A stretch of 64,000 nt of DNA, from contig NZ_CP090641.1 of assembly GCF_029633825.1 (NCBI RefSeq), positions 372,001-436,000 on the forward strand, in the 5' to 3' direction. Shown piece by piece: positions 16,730 through 25,792 of the stretch (positions are counted from its first letter, which is position 1; each line of letters begins with the position of its first letter). Origin of the DNA: Burkholderia contaminans. Lineage in GTDB: Bacteria > Pseudomonadota > Gammaproteobacteria > Burkholderiales > Burkholderiaceae. The notes beneath the pieces were generated by a model. That model was given only the letters and a program-made list of their open reading frames with translations, did not search any database and was not told the origin of the DNA. The position numbers were made by a program, and so were the translations under genes.

Positions 16730-17980
16730 ATGACCCTGAACGAATCCTGGTTTGCGCCGCTCGTCGGCATCCTTATCCTGCTCGCCGCCGCCGGCGCGAT
16801 CACCGCCGTCGTCCATTTCCTGCTGTTCCGCGTGGTCGCGCGGCTCGCCCGTCTTTCCGCCACGCGCGTCGACGATGCGCTGTTCGAGTTCGGCGCATTC
16901 AAGTGGCTGAACCGCATCGTCCCCTTCGTCGTGGTCAAGCTCGGGCTCGGCGCGGTGCCCGGCATTCCCGAGACGGCCGTGCAGGCCGCCGACAAGGTAC
17001 TGTTCGCGCTGATCGTGTTCCTCGTGACGATGACCGTCAGCGCGACGCTTTCAGCGCTCGAACACACGCATCGCACGTACCAGCGCGATCAGCGCGGCCA
17101 GCCGCACCTGTCGCTGAGAGGCGCGATGCAGCTCGTCAAGCTCGTGATGTTCATCACCGCCGCGCTCGTCGTGATCGGCGACGCGACCGGCAAGCAGATC
17201 GGCCTGCTGCTGTCGGGCATCGGCGCGATGTCGGCGGTGCTGATGCTGATCTTCAAGGACACGCTGCTCGGCCTCGTCGCGGGCGTGCAGCTGTCGTCGA
17301 ACGACATGCTGCGGATCGGCGACTGGATCACGATGCCGTCGGCCGGCGCGGACGGCACCGTGATCGACATCACGCTGAACACGGTCAAGGTCGCTAACTT
17401 CGATCACACGATCATCACCGTACCCACGTGGAAGCTGATCACCGAGAGCTACCAGAACTGGCGCGGAATGACCGAAGCGGGCGGGCGCCGCATCAAGCGC
17501 GCGCTGTTCGTCGACGCGACGAGCGTGCGCTTTCTCTCCAACGACGAGATCGAACGGCTCGAACGCCTGACGCTGCTGAAGGATTATCTCGAGGACAAGG
17601 TCGACGCGATCGAGCAATGGAACGGCACGCTCGGCGCGGCCGGCGACTGCCCGGCGAACCGCCGCCAGTTGACGAATCTCGGCACGTTCCGCGCGTATGT
17701 CGCGAACTACCTGAAGGGCCATCCGCGCATCCGCCGCGACATGACCTGCATGGCGCGGCAGCTGCCGCTCACGGCCGAAGGCATCCCGCTCGAACTGTAC
17801 TGCTTCACCGACACGACGACGTGGGTCGACTACGAGGCGATCCAGTCCGACCTGTTCGATCACCTGATCGCGGTGCTGCCGGAGTTCGGGCTGCGCGTGT
17901 ACCAGCACCCGTCGGGCTTCGACATGCGGCAGATGGTCGGCGCCGCGCAAGCCGGGCTGCAGGCGCCGCACGCGGGGTGA
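16730..17980 (+). CDS. Mechanosensitive ion channel, MscS superfamily (YbdG-like size)
   Basis: A 416-residue inner-membrane channel. Several N-terminal helices are followed by the pore and beta domain signature LIFKDTLLGLVAGVQLSSNDMLRIGDWI, then the cytoplasmic vestibule ending near residue 400. The length and long C-terminal part resemble E. coli YbdG, a member that opens weakly under hypo-osmotic shock. The ATG at 16730 places the first helix at the N terminus; an in-frame ATG at 16658 would add 24 polar residues. Confidence 0.9.
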   Translation: MTLNESWFAPLVGILILLAAAGAITAVVHFLLFRVVARLARLSATRVDDALFEFGAFKWLNRIVPFVVVKLGLGAVPGIPETAVQAADKVLFALIVFLVTMTVSATLSALEHTHRTYQRDQRGQPHLSLRGAMQLVKLVMFITAALVVIGDATGKQIGLLLSGIGAMSAVLMLIFKDTLLGLVAGVQLSSNDMLRIGDWITMPSAGADGTVIDITLNTVKVANFDHTIITVPTWKLITESYQNWRGMTEAGGRRIKRALFVDATSVRFLSNDEIERLERLTLLKDYLEDKVDAIEQWNGTLGAAGDCPANRRQLTNLGTFRAYVANYLKGHPRIRRDMTCMARQLPLTAEGIPLELYCFTDTTTWVDYEAIQSDLFDHLIAVLPEFGLRVYQHPSGFDMRQMVGAAQAGLQAPHAG

Positions 17981-18034
17981 CGCATGCGGTGGCGGCCGAT
18001 CGTCGGCCGCCGCCTGCCGCGCCGCCCCCTGCAC

Positions 18035-19459
18035 TCAGCGCGCCGCCGCGCACTCCGACGCGAGCCGGCCGAGCATCTTCAGTGCATCCTCGATCTGCCG
18101 CGACCACGGATAGCTGTAGTTGAGCCGGATGAAATGCCGGTAATCGGTGCTCGCCGAGAACATGTGTCCGGGGCCGACCGTGATCCCTTGCGCGAGCGCG
18201 ACCGTGTACAGCTTCATCGCATCGACCTGCCGCGGCAGCTCGACCCACAGCACGTACCCGCCCTGCGGCTGCGACAGCCGCGTGCCTTCCGGGAAGAAAC
18301 GCCGCACCATCGCGCTCATCAGGCTCGCCTGCTGCGCGTACTGCTTGCGCATGCGCCGCAGATGAAAATCGTAGCCGTCGTATTTCAGGTACTCGGCTAT
18401 CGCAAGCTGCTCGATCGCGGGCGTGGCCAGCGTATTCAGGAACTTGAGCTTCTCGACCTGGTCGCGGTAGCGGCCCGGCATCGCCCAGCCGATCCGGTAG
18501 CGCGGCGACAGGCTCTTCGTGAACGACGCGCAATGCAGCACGAGCCCGTCGCGGTCGAACGACTTCAGCGCGCTCGGCGTCGAGTCGCCGAAGTGCAGCT
18601 CGTGATAGACGTCGCTCTCGATCGCCGGCACACCGTGCTTCGACAGCAACTCGACGAGCGCGCGCTTGCGCGTGTCGGGCATCTGGAAACCGAGCGGATT
18701 CTGGAAGTTCGGCATCACCATGCACGCGGCGATGCGCTCGCGTTCGAGGACCCGTTCGAGCGCGTCGAGATCGATGCCGTCGACCGGGTGCGTCGCGACT
18801 TCCAGCGCGCGCATGCCCATCCGCTCGATCGCGTGCAGCATCGCGTAGAACGTCGGCGACTCCACGGCGATCGTGTCGCCCGGCTTCGCGACGGCCTGCA
18901 GGCACAGGTTGATCGCCTCGGTCGCGCCGATCGTCACCACGATCTCACCGGGCTCGACCACGATCCCGCGCTCCGCGTAGCGCCGCGCGATCTGACGGAT
19001 CAACTCCTGGTTGCCGGGCGGCAGATCGTCGATCACGCCCCAGCGCGTGCGGCGGCGGCCGATCGTCTGCGCATAGCGCGCGAGACGCTGCACCGGAAAC
19101 TGCGACGCATCGGGGTAAGGCGAGCCGAGCGGCACAGCGTCGTCGCGCGCGATCGAGCGCAGCGTCGACAGCACGAGCCGGCTCACGTCCACGGCCGACG
19201 GCTCGGCGGCCGGCGCCGACATGTGCAGTTCGGCCTCGGCCGGCGCCGACGCGCGCGCGCGGACGAAATAGCCCGATTGCGGCCGGCTCTCGATCAGGCC
19301 GCGGCTTTCCAGCACGAGGTACGCTCGCAGCACGGTCGTGACGCTGAGCTGCTGTTGCCGGCTCGCCTGCCGCACCGACGGAATCCGCTCGCCGGGCCGG
19401 TACACGCCACGCTCGATCTGCGCCTGGAGATCGTCGGCCAGTTGTTCGTAACGCTTCAC
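18035..19459 (-). CDS. MocR-type regulator (GntR helix-turn-helix fused to aminotransferase fold)
   Basis: A 474-residue fusion protein. Residues 1-75 are a GntR winged helix (YRPGERIPSVRQASRQQQLS). Residues from about 110 onward are a type I PLP aminotransferase fold with MPNFQNPLGFQMP and the PLP-binding Lys in SFTKSLSPRYRIGW. MocR regulators use PLP as a sensor and usually control a neighbouring gene and themselves. The GTG start at 19459 has an AAGGGAGG site. It is divergent from the molybdoenzyme gene, and a 10-bp inverted repeat lies between them. Confidence 0.9.
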   Translation of the reverse strand: MKRYEQLADDLQAQIERGVYRPGERIPSVRQASRQQQLSVTTVLRAYLVLESRGLIESRPQSGYFVRARASAPAEAELHMSAPAAEPSAVDVSRLVLSTLRSIARDDAVPLGSPYPDASQFPVQRLARYAQTIGRRRTRWGVIDDLPPGNQELIRQIARRYAERGIVVEPGEIVVTIGATEAINLCLQAVAKPGDTIAVESPTFYAMLHAIERMGMRALEVATHPVDGIDLDALERVLERERIAACMVMPNFQNPLGFQMPDTRKRALVELLSKHGVPAIESDVYHELHFGDSTPSALKSFDRDGLVLHCASFTKSLSPRYRIGWAMPGRYRDQVEKLKFLNTLATPAIEQLAIAEYLKYDGYDFHLRRMRKQYAQQASLMSAMVRRFFPEGTRLSQPQGGYVLWVELPRQVDAMKLYTVALAQGITVGPGHMFSASTDYRHFIRLNYSYPWSRQIEDALKMLGRLASECAAAR

Positions 19460-19488
19460 GCGCCTCCCTTTCAACTTCCCTTCAACAA

Positions 19489-19528
19489 TACAGTTGCGAT
19501 CCGGACTGTCTGAATGGCCGCAACTGTA
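19489..19528 (+). promoter_or_regulatory. Inverted repeat between the MocR gene and the molybdoenzyme gene
   Basis: TACAGTTGCG (19489-19498) and CGCAACTGTA (19519-19528) are perfect complements with centres 30 bp apart, about three helical turns. An additional ACTGT half-site is at 19505-19509. The site is placed to cover both divergent promoters and is the best candidate for MocR binding. Confidence 0.65.
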
Positions 19529-19548
19529 CTCTTTTTTGGAGTGAACAG

Positions 19549-21939
19549 GTGTACACACAGCCGGACGGGGGCCACGCGTACTCTGCACCCATCGACCCCG
19601 ACACCCGCTGCATCATGAAAAAGAAATCCGCCACCGCGCGCATCGAACCGTACACCCACCCGGCTGCCGGCTGGGGCGCGCTGAAAGCCGTCACGATCAA
19701 CCTGATCAAGGAAAAGGTCGCCGGCGGCAACTACCGCACGCTGCTGCGCCAGAACCAGCCGGACGGCTTCGACTGCCCGGGCTGCGCGTGGCCCGATCGC
19801 CAGCACGCGTCGACGTTCGAATTCTGCGAAAACGGCGTGAAGGCCGTGGCCGCGGAAGCGACGAGCAAGCGCGTGACGCCCGAATTCTTCGCCGCGCACA
19901 CGGTCACCGAGCTGCTCGAACAGTCGGATTTCGAACTCGAGCAGCACGGCCGGCTCACCGACCCGATGGTCTACGACGCGCAGACCGACCGCTACGTGCC
20001 GATCGCATGGGACGACGCGTTCGAGTTGATCGCGCGCCACCTGCGCGCGCTGCCCGACCCGAACCAGGCCGCGTTCTACACGTCGGGCCGCGCCAGCAAC
20101 GAAGCGGCATTCCTGTACCAGCTGCTCGTGCGCCTGTACGGCACGAACAACTTCCCCGACTGCTCGAACATGTGCCACGAGGCGACGAGCCGCGGGCTGC
20201 CGGCGTCGGTCGGCGTCGGCAAGGGCACCGTCACGCTCGACGATTTCGAACACGCGGACATGCTGCTGATCTTCGGCCAGAACCCGGCCACCAACCACCC
20301 GCGGATGATGGGCGAACTGCGCGAGTGCGCGAAGCGCGGCGCGACGATCGTGTCGATCAACCCGCTGAAGGAGCGCGGCCTCGAACGCTTCGCCGATCCG
20401 CAAAGCCCGATCGAGATGCTGACGATGTCCGGCACGAAGATCGCGTCGACGTTCATCCAGCCGACGATCGGCGGCGATTTCGCGCTGATCAAGGGGATGG
20501 CGAAGCGCGTGCTCGAACTCGACGACGCCGCGCGCGCCGCCGGTGCACCGCGCGTGCTCGACACCGCGTTCATCGGCGAGCATACGGCCGGCTTCGACGC
20601 ATTCGCCGACGACCTGCGCAACGAAAGCTGGTCCGCGCTGACGGCAGAAAGCGGCGTGCCGTACGAACAGATCGACAGCCTCGCGCAGCGCTATGCACGC
20701 AGCGAGCGCGTGATCGCGACGTGGGGCATGGGCATCACGCAGCACAAGCATTCGGTCGCGACCGTGCAGATGCTGACGAACCTGATGCTGATGCGCGGCA
20801 ACATCGGCCGCCCCGGCGCGGGCCTGTGCCCGGTGCGCGGGCACTCGAACGTGCAGGGCAATCGCACGGTCGGCATCGAGGAAAAGCCGTCGCAGGCGTT
20901 CCTCGACCGGCTCGGCCACGTGTTCGACTTCGAGCCGCCGCGTCACCACGGCTACGACGTCGTCGAGACGATCGAAGGGATGCTCGAAGGCCACGTGAAG
21001 GTGCTGATCGGCCTCGGCGGCAACTTCGCGATGGCGACCCCCGACACGCCGCGCACGTGGGAAGGCATGCGCCGCTGCGACCTCTCCGTGCACATCACGA
21101 CGAAACTGAACCGCAGCCACCTGATCCACGGCCGCGACGCGCTGATCCTGCCGACGCTCGGCCGCACCGAGATCGACCTGCAGGACAACGTCGCGCAAGG
21201 CGTGACGGTCGAGGATTCGATGAGCATGGTCCACGTGTCGTACGGGATGAACAAGCCGGCGTCGCCGAACCTGATGTCGGAGCCCGCGATCGTCGCGCAC
21301 ATGGGCCATGCGCTGTTCGGCAGCGGCAAGATCGACTGGCTCGCGTACAAGGACGACTACGCGAAGATCCGCGACGCGATCGAGGCGACGCTCGACGGCT
21401 TCTACGACTACAACACGCGCATCGCGCGGCCGGGCGGCTTCCACCTGCGCGTCGCGTCGCGTGACCGGGAATGGCTCACGCCGACGGGCAAGGCGAACTT
21501 CATCGCGCATGCGCTACCGGCCGACACGCCGATCCAGCGAGCCCGCGCGCTGCACGGCGAACGGCTGATGACGCTGATGACGACGCGCTCGCACGACCAG
21601 TACAACACGACCGTCTACGGGCTCGACGACCGCTATCGCGGCGTGTTCGGCCAGCGCCGCGTGGTGTTCGCCAACCGCGACGATCTCGCGATGTTGGGCC
21701 TTGCGGCCGGCGACTGGGTCGACATGGAAACCGTGTGGCACGACGGCATCGAGCGGCGCGCGGCGGGCTTCCTGCTCGTCGAATACGACATCCCCCGCGG
21801 CTGCATCGGCGCGTACTACCCGGAAACGAACCCGCTCGTGCCGCTCGACAGCGTGGGCGACGTGTGCAACACGCCGACGTCGAAGTCGATTCCGGTGCTG
21901 CTGCATCGCGCGGCAGCGCCGGCCTCGATCGCCGCCTGA
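19549..21939 (+). CDS. FdhF/YdeP-family molybdopterin oxidoreductase
   Basis: A large molybdopterin-dependent oxidoreductase (796 residues from GTG 19549; 774 from ATG 19615). It resembles E. coli YdeP, a formate-dehydrogenase-H-like protein linked to acid resistance. Visible landmarks are DCPGCAWPD near the N terminus, the cofactor segment FPDCSNMCHEATSRGLP, LLIFGQNPATNHPRMM and a C-terminal molydopterin-dinucleotide-binding domain (TTRSHDQYNTTVYG). The GTG start has GGAG at 19538-19541, while ATG 19615 has no site, so the longer form is preferred although homologues usually begin near the MKKK at 19615. It is cytoplasmic, without a Tat signal. The divergent MocR gene is its probable regulator. 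Confidence 0.88.
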   Translation: MYTQPDGGHAYSAPIDPDTRCIMKKKSATARIEPYTHPAAGWGALKAVTINLIKEKVAGGNYRTLLRQNQPDGFDCPGCAWPDRQHASTFEFCENGVKAVAAEATSKRVTPEFFAAHTVTELLEQSDFELEQHGRLTDPMVYDAQTDRYVPIAWDDAFELIARHLRALPDPNQAAFYTSGRASNEAAFLYQLLVRLYGTNNFPDCSNMCHEATSRGLPASVGVGKGTVTLDDFEHADMLLIFGQNPATNHPRMMGELRECAKRGATIVSINPLKERGLERFADPQSPIEMLTMSGTKIASTFIQPTIGGDFALIKGMAKRVLELDDAARAAGAPRVLDTAFIGEHTAGFDAFADDLRNESWSALTAESGVPYEQIDSLAQRYARSERVIATWGMGITQHKHSVATVQMLTNLMLMRGNIGRPGAGLCPVRGHSNVQGNRTVGIEEKPSQAFLDRLGHVFDFEPPRHHGYDVVETIEGMLEGHVKVLIGLGGNFAMATPDTPRTWEGMRRCDLSVHITTKLNRSHLIHGRDALILPTLGRTEIDLQDNVAQGVTVEDSMSMVHVSYGMNKPASPNLMSEPAIVAHMGHALFGSGKIDWLAYKDDYAKIRDAIEATLDGFYDYNTRIARPGGFHLRVASRDREWLTPTGKANFIAHALPADTPIQRARALHGERLMTLMTTRSHDQYNTTVYGLDDRYRGVFGQRRVVFANRDDLAMLGLAAGDWVDMETVWHDGIERRAAGFLLVEYDIPRGCIGAYYPETNPLVPLDSVGDVCNTPTSKSIPVLLHRAAAPASIAA

Positions 21940-21951
21940 CGGAGCGCGGCG

Positions 21952-22872
21952 ATGATCGTTCGTCCGCGCGAGCACTGGCTGCGGATGCTGCTCGTCTGGA
22001 ACGGCTCGGTGCTGCCGACCATCCTGCCGCAACTCGTGCTGACGCTCGCGATCAGCCTCGTCGCGGTATGGGGCGGCGGTCGCGTGCTCGGCGAGAAGGT
22101 GCCGCTGAACCCGACGCCGTTCACGCTGATCGGCCTCACGCTCGCGATCTTCGCGGGGTTTCGCAACAACGCGAGCTACGAACGCTACCGCGAAGGCCGG
22201 CAACTGTGGGGCGGCGTGCTGACCGCCACGCGCACGCTGGTGTCGCAGGCGCTCTGCTATGGTGCGATCGACCGTGACGATGCGTCGCGACGCGCGTTCG
22301 TGCGCACGGTCGTCGCGTTCGTGTATGCGCTCAAGCATCAACTGCGCGGCACCGATCCGGCCGCCGACCTGCGCGGGCTGCTCGACGATGCGGCCTATGC
22401 GCGCATCGCCGCGTCGCGGTTCCGCCCGGTCGTCATCGTGCACGCGCTGCGCGAAGCGTTCGCCGCGCGCGCCGATGCGGGCCGCCTCTCCGACACGCGG
22501 CTGTGGATGCTCGACGCGCGCCTCGACGATCTCGTCGCGATGGTGAGCGGCTGCGAGCGGATTGCGTCCACGCCGATACCGTTTTCATACGACGTGCTGC
22601 TGCACCGGACCATCTACGCGTACTGTGTGCTACTGCCGTTCGGTCTCGTCGATTCGATCGGCGCGGCAACGCCGTTTGTCAGCGTGTTCGTCGCCTATAC
22701 GCTGATCGCGCTCGACGCGATCGCGCATGCGATCGCCGAGCCGTTCGGCGACGGGCCGAATCATCTCGCCCTCGATGCAATGACGCGGCAGATCGAGCGC
22801 ACGCTGCTCGAGCTGAACCGCGAGCCGCTACCGGCGGAAGTGACGCCGGGCAAGGCCTATCGGCTCAGTTGA
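21952..22872 (+). CDS. Bestrophin-family (YneE) anion-channel-like protein
   Basis: A 306-residue inner-membrane protein of the bacterial bestrophin family (UPF0187). The conserved core is visible: FTLIGLTLAIFAGFRNNASYERYREGRQLWG near residues 55-90, and ALDAIAHAIAEPFGDGPNHL near residue 255. Bacterial homologues form pentameric ion channels. The gene starts 12 bases after the molybdoenzyme stop and is likely in its operon. It is the last normal high-GC gene before the lower-GC patch. Confidence 0.88.
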   Translation: MIVRPREHWLRMLLVWNGSVLPTILPQLVLTLAISLVAVWGGGRVLGEKVPLNPTPFTLIGLTLAIFAGFRNNASYERYREGRQLWGGVLTATRTLVSQALCYGAIDRDDASRRAFVRTVVAFVYALKHQLRGTDPAADLRGLLDDAAYARIAASRFRPVVIVHALREAFAARADAGRLSDTRLWMLDARLDDLVAMVSGCERIASTPIPFSYDVLLHRTIYAYCVLLPFGLVDSIGAATPFVSVFVAYTLIALDAIAHAIAEPFGDGPNHLALDAMTRQIERTLLELNREPLPAEVTPGKAYRLS

Positions 22873-22956
22873 TCCGGCCGACTCAATTCGACGGAGGCGC
22901 CTGTGACGGGTTTCACACCGGCTGACCCACGGCCAGGTCCCGCGTAGCGCATGCTG

Positions 22957-22976
22957 ATGATGCAGCAGTACCTGCG
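22957..22976 (+). repeat. Direct repeat copy 1, resembling the mutS start
   Basis: Twenty bases identical to 23635-23654. Read as codons they give MMQQYLR, which matches the conserved N terminus of the mismatch repair protein MutS, then a stop after two codons. Weaker similarity between the copies continues for about 45 bases (shared CTGACAAG seven bases downstream). Confidence 0.7.
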
Positions 22977-23111
22977 CCTTATCTGACAAGGCATAATGGA
23001 CAAACCTATGCCAATACCTATGCTCAGCGTTTTCAGAATCTATCGTTAACTGCAAAAGACACGGAACGCATCATAATCATGCGTCGTCGCTAAAAACTAA
23101 CTGGGCAACTC

Positions 23112-23441
23112 GTGAAGTCACTACTCATTCTGGTTGCGTTTACAGGCTTGTCGATCGTTTCGACAGCGCAGGCACAGAGCACTGCGACGCTCATCGGATT
23201 ATCAAAGGACCTATCTAGACATGTAAATGGCCCGAGCGGCGAGTACGGGTTCATTCGTATCAGCGCACCTCGCTGCCGTCAGTTTGGACTGAGAGCCAGC
23301 GAGGATCTGCCACCTCCAAATCAATATCGTTTCGTAGAGTTTGGTCATAGGGAGAATTCGACCGTTGGTACGCGTGGCGCGACGTTTACTATGCCGTCGA
23401 TACCTTTGCCCTGGTGCAAGCCGGGAGAGCGGGCGGACTGA
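23112..23441 (+). CDS. Small secreted protein of unknown function
   Basis: A 109-residue protein with a clear signal peptide (KSLLILVAFTGLSIVSTAQA). The mature part is polar with two Cys (one in SAPRCRQFGL, one in LPWCKPGER) that could form a disulfide bond. The start is GTG 23112. It lies between the two 20-bp direct repeats in the lower-GC patch, so it may belong to a mobile unit. I recognise no family. Confidence 0.55.
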   Translation: MKSLLILVAFTGLSIVSTAQAQSTATLIGLSKDLSRHVNGPSGEYGFIRISAPRCRQFGLRASEDLPPPNQYRFVEFGHRENSTVGTRGATFTMPSIPLPWCKPGERAD

Positions 23442-23634
23442 TCATCCACCGTCTGTCGAAGCACTAGCCTGGGGACACTAAGTCAACAGATGCCGCTCAT
23501 CAATACCAGCACCTAGCCAAACGGCGAACTTCGCGCGTACACCGTGATGCCACTGGTAAACTCGGGCAGCCAAAGCAACTTTTCCCGGTCACATAAGCAC
23601 GCCCCCCACCGCAGCACCTGCACCCGTCACTCCA

Positions 23635-23654
23635 ATGATGCAGCAGTACCTGCG
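23635..23654 (+). repeat. Direct repeat copy 2, resembling the mutS start
   Basis: Second copy of the 20-bp repeat at 22957-22976, 678 bases apart. Here the codons upstream also fit MutS (VTPMMQQYLR) before the frame stops. The surrounding interval 23442-23770 has no other gene I can support. Confidence 0.7.
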
Positions 23655-23770
23655 TCAGGCCTGACAAGACTACAGAGAAAAAGCTACGCCAAAGCGTACG
23701 CCGCCGAATTGACGGAGGCATCTTTCCCTCTCCATGCTTGCAAGGAGTCGGTAGGCCTTCGGTAACTGGA

Positions 23771-24622
23771 TCAGAGGCGCTCGAGAAATTCGAGGAAGAG
23801 CAATACAACGATGAGGGCGCCAAGCCATCTCACCGTGACATTGAGGTTGGCAAGCTTGAGGCCCAGCGTAACCATGGAATCCGCGACGAGTTTCGTCGCA
23901 TCATTGTCTTTCCGGTCTACGCCCTGCTCGGTGCCACGCAATGATGTTGTCGCAAAGTCGATCCGAAGGCCGGTGACATAGCCCGTTGCAATAGTCGGCC
24001 ATTCGATCGTGTCGTCGCTGTCGTCGGGTTTGAGAAAAAGTCGGGACTGCCGTACGGGGGCAGCCGTCGGACGTTCGGCCAAATACAAATGCCGCATGGT
24101 CAATCCCAACTCTACCGCGCCAAGCTGGCCATCCGAGCTTGCCTTCGCGAGCACCTGCAGGCAGGCGTCGGGAATATGGCAGGCGAGCCACCATTGATCG
24201 GGCTCGTCGACTTCGTCGTCGGCACGATTGAAGCCTAGTCGGGCACTGCCGAGCGCGACGTCGGACAACGAGGTACCCAGTTCGTCTTCCAGCGCACGCA
24301 GACCCAGCCGGTCGGCCGTGGTGACGTCGCGCGCCTCGAAAGTCACCTGAAGCGTGCGCGTCGAACCTTGCGTGTCGCCCAAGATCGACAACTCCTGCCC
24401 CTCGATACTCGCCACGCCGTGTAGCGAGGTGGAAAGTGTCGGCTGGTTGCCCATGTCCAGCGGCTCGACGAGCTGTTGCACGATCTGAAGCTGCTCCAGC
24501 TTCAACCACATGGACGTCGCCGCGTAGTACGTCTGTTTCTGGTTGTCGGACCCGACATGTTCAACGATGTGAGCCCTCTGCCCAATGGGACTCGCCGCAA
24601 CCCCTTTTTCCAGAAAATTCAT
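23771..24622 (-). CDS. Unknown protein with a C-terminal membrane anchor
   Basis: A 283-residue protein that is acidic and soluble-looking for about 255 residues and ends in one hydrophobic helix (WLGALIVVLLFLEFL) followed by three residues, a tail-anchored arrangement. Segments such as DQWWLACHIPDACLQVL and VELGLTMRHLYLAERP suggest a beta-rich domain. The start ATG lies 61 bases downstream of the frameshifted gene on the same strand, so the pair forms one unit. I do not recognise the family. Its location in an accessory patch makes a conflict or defence role possible, but nothing in the sequence proves that. Confidence 0.6.
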   Translation of the reverse strand: MNFLEKGVAASPIGQRAHIVEHVGSDNQKQTYYAATSMWLKLEQLQIVQQLVEPLDMGNQPTLSTSLHGVASIEGQELSILGDTQGSTRTLQVTFEARDVTTADRLGLRALEDELGTSLSDVALGSARLGFNRADDEVDEPDQWWLACHIPDACLQVLAKASSDGQLGAVELGLTMRHLYLAERPTAAPVRQSRLFLKPDDSDDTIEWPTIATGYVTGLRIDFATTSLRGTEQGVDRKDNDATKLVADSMVTLGLKLANLNVTVRWLGALIVVLLFLEFLERL

Positions 24623-24683
24623 GACATACCCCCGCTGCCGCCCAGCACATCAAACCCCTCGCCGGAGAAACAAGACGCGAGTG

Positions 24684-25219
24684 TTATCCGTCTGACCACG
24701 TGATTGGATCATCCGTGGTTTCATGTCGCTTCGCATTAGGGGAATACGTGGCATGTTGCTTCCCCCCGCCTTCGCCAACCGTGTACCGAATTGGCACGAT
24801 TTCAATGTGAGCCCTCTCGAACGCATGGCGAGTGTCCAGCCGATGCGGGAGCAGTTCGGCGACGTCGGACGCTTTGTGGGGCGGTAGTCGGTGAGCATGT
24901 CTTTCAAAAAGCTGCCGATCGACGCCGCTTCCCGCGCCTCACCGTCACCTGACGATCGACTCAGGTGAACAATTGTTTCAAGCCGGCCCACCTCAATCCC
25001 ACGGATATTGCGTAGTTTTGGATTGTCCCGACGAGTCAGACCTGGAGCGTTTTCATCATCGGCGAGCCCGACTTCCATTAAGACAGCGACAGCCATCGCG
25101 TAAAGCGCCGACAGGTCACCATCGGCAATCTCGATGGCGATACCTGACATACGCGAGTCGTTTCCTGACCGGCGGCAAACCGATTTATCCGGCACAGACC
25201 GACGCTCCTTCCCAGCCAT
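24684..25219 (-). pseudogene. Unknown gene broken by a -1 frameshift
   Basis: Two frames must be joined to give a sensible protein of about 178 residues. The first runs from ATG 25219 (or ATG 25150) through LSALYAMAVAVLMEVGL to MLTDYRP. The second continues as HKASDVAELLPHRLDTRHAFE and ends at a TAA at 24684-24686. The switch coincides with CCCC on the coding strand (plus-strand 24878-24881); one more C would restore the frame. Either the gene is inactivated or the base count is wrong. It precedes and probably forms an operon with the tail-anchored gene. No family is recognised. Confidence 0.55.
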
Positions 25220-25252
25220 TAGCGCCCCATAGAGCCTGAGCCTACGACACAC

Positions 25253-25792
25253 CGAGTTCCTGCGTACAGGCCATCAGGACTTCGCGAAAGCCAGCGTTCT
25301 CGCAATAACAAAAGGGAAAACAGGACGCGTTCGACCGACGCAGACATTACACAACCCATTCGATACATTAAATTAACTTACAGAATTGGTGATCGCCTGG
25401 AAATCATCCTTCATAGCACCTAATACTTCACTTAATTCATAGAACGCACATTGATTTTAGTGCAAACACTCTAAACAAAGCGATTGACGATCAAAATTTT
25501 TTAACCAAGACTTAACTCGCGATATGAAAATGTCACTGTACCGTTTTAGCGCAATCCTTACTTCTCCATTCATTGAAGAGCAATTGAAAATGCAGATCAA
25601 AAACAAAATGGTACTGAAGCGGCACGACCATCTCGATTGCGCACATGGCTGCACTTAAATAATCGACCTCTCCCCGATCTTGTCGATAAAACAGTCCTGG
25701 AGCCGTTTTCACCTGTAGCACACATGCCTTCAACACCGCCGCCGCGCTTAAAGAAATAACTGACGACGCAGAAAGTAAAAATAGGGAGATAT
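25253..25792. other. AT-rich intergenic region ahead of the MFS gene
   Basis: About 540 bases of markedly AT-rich DNA. It holds one 44-codon frame (25524-25658) and presumably the promoter of the MFS gene, whose ribosome site AGGGAG is at 25783-25788. No longer gene is supported. Confidence 0.5.
25524..25658 (+). CDS. Possible 44-residue peptide ORF
   Basis: An ATG-started frame in the AT-rich region upstream of the exporter gene. The peptide is basic in its middle (KMQIKNKMVLKR) and ends with two Cys and His residues (HLDCAHGCT), the look of a modified-peptide precursor. No ribosome binding site is clear, and in AT-rich DNA a frame of this length can occur by chance. It is listed because it sits next to an exporter and a second peptide frame. 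Confidence 0.25.
   Translation: MKMSLYRFSAILTSPFIEEQLKMQIKNKMVLKRHDHLDCAHGCT

Noticed and set aside
19471..21510. 679-codon minus-strand frame opposite the molybdoenzyme
   Set aside because: Shadow frame; the plus strand has all family motifs and a ribosome site.
23901..24509. 202-codon minus-strand frame inside the tail-anchored gene
   Set aside because: It overlaps the 283-codon gene in another frame, and that gene has a proper start and a membrane anchor.
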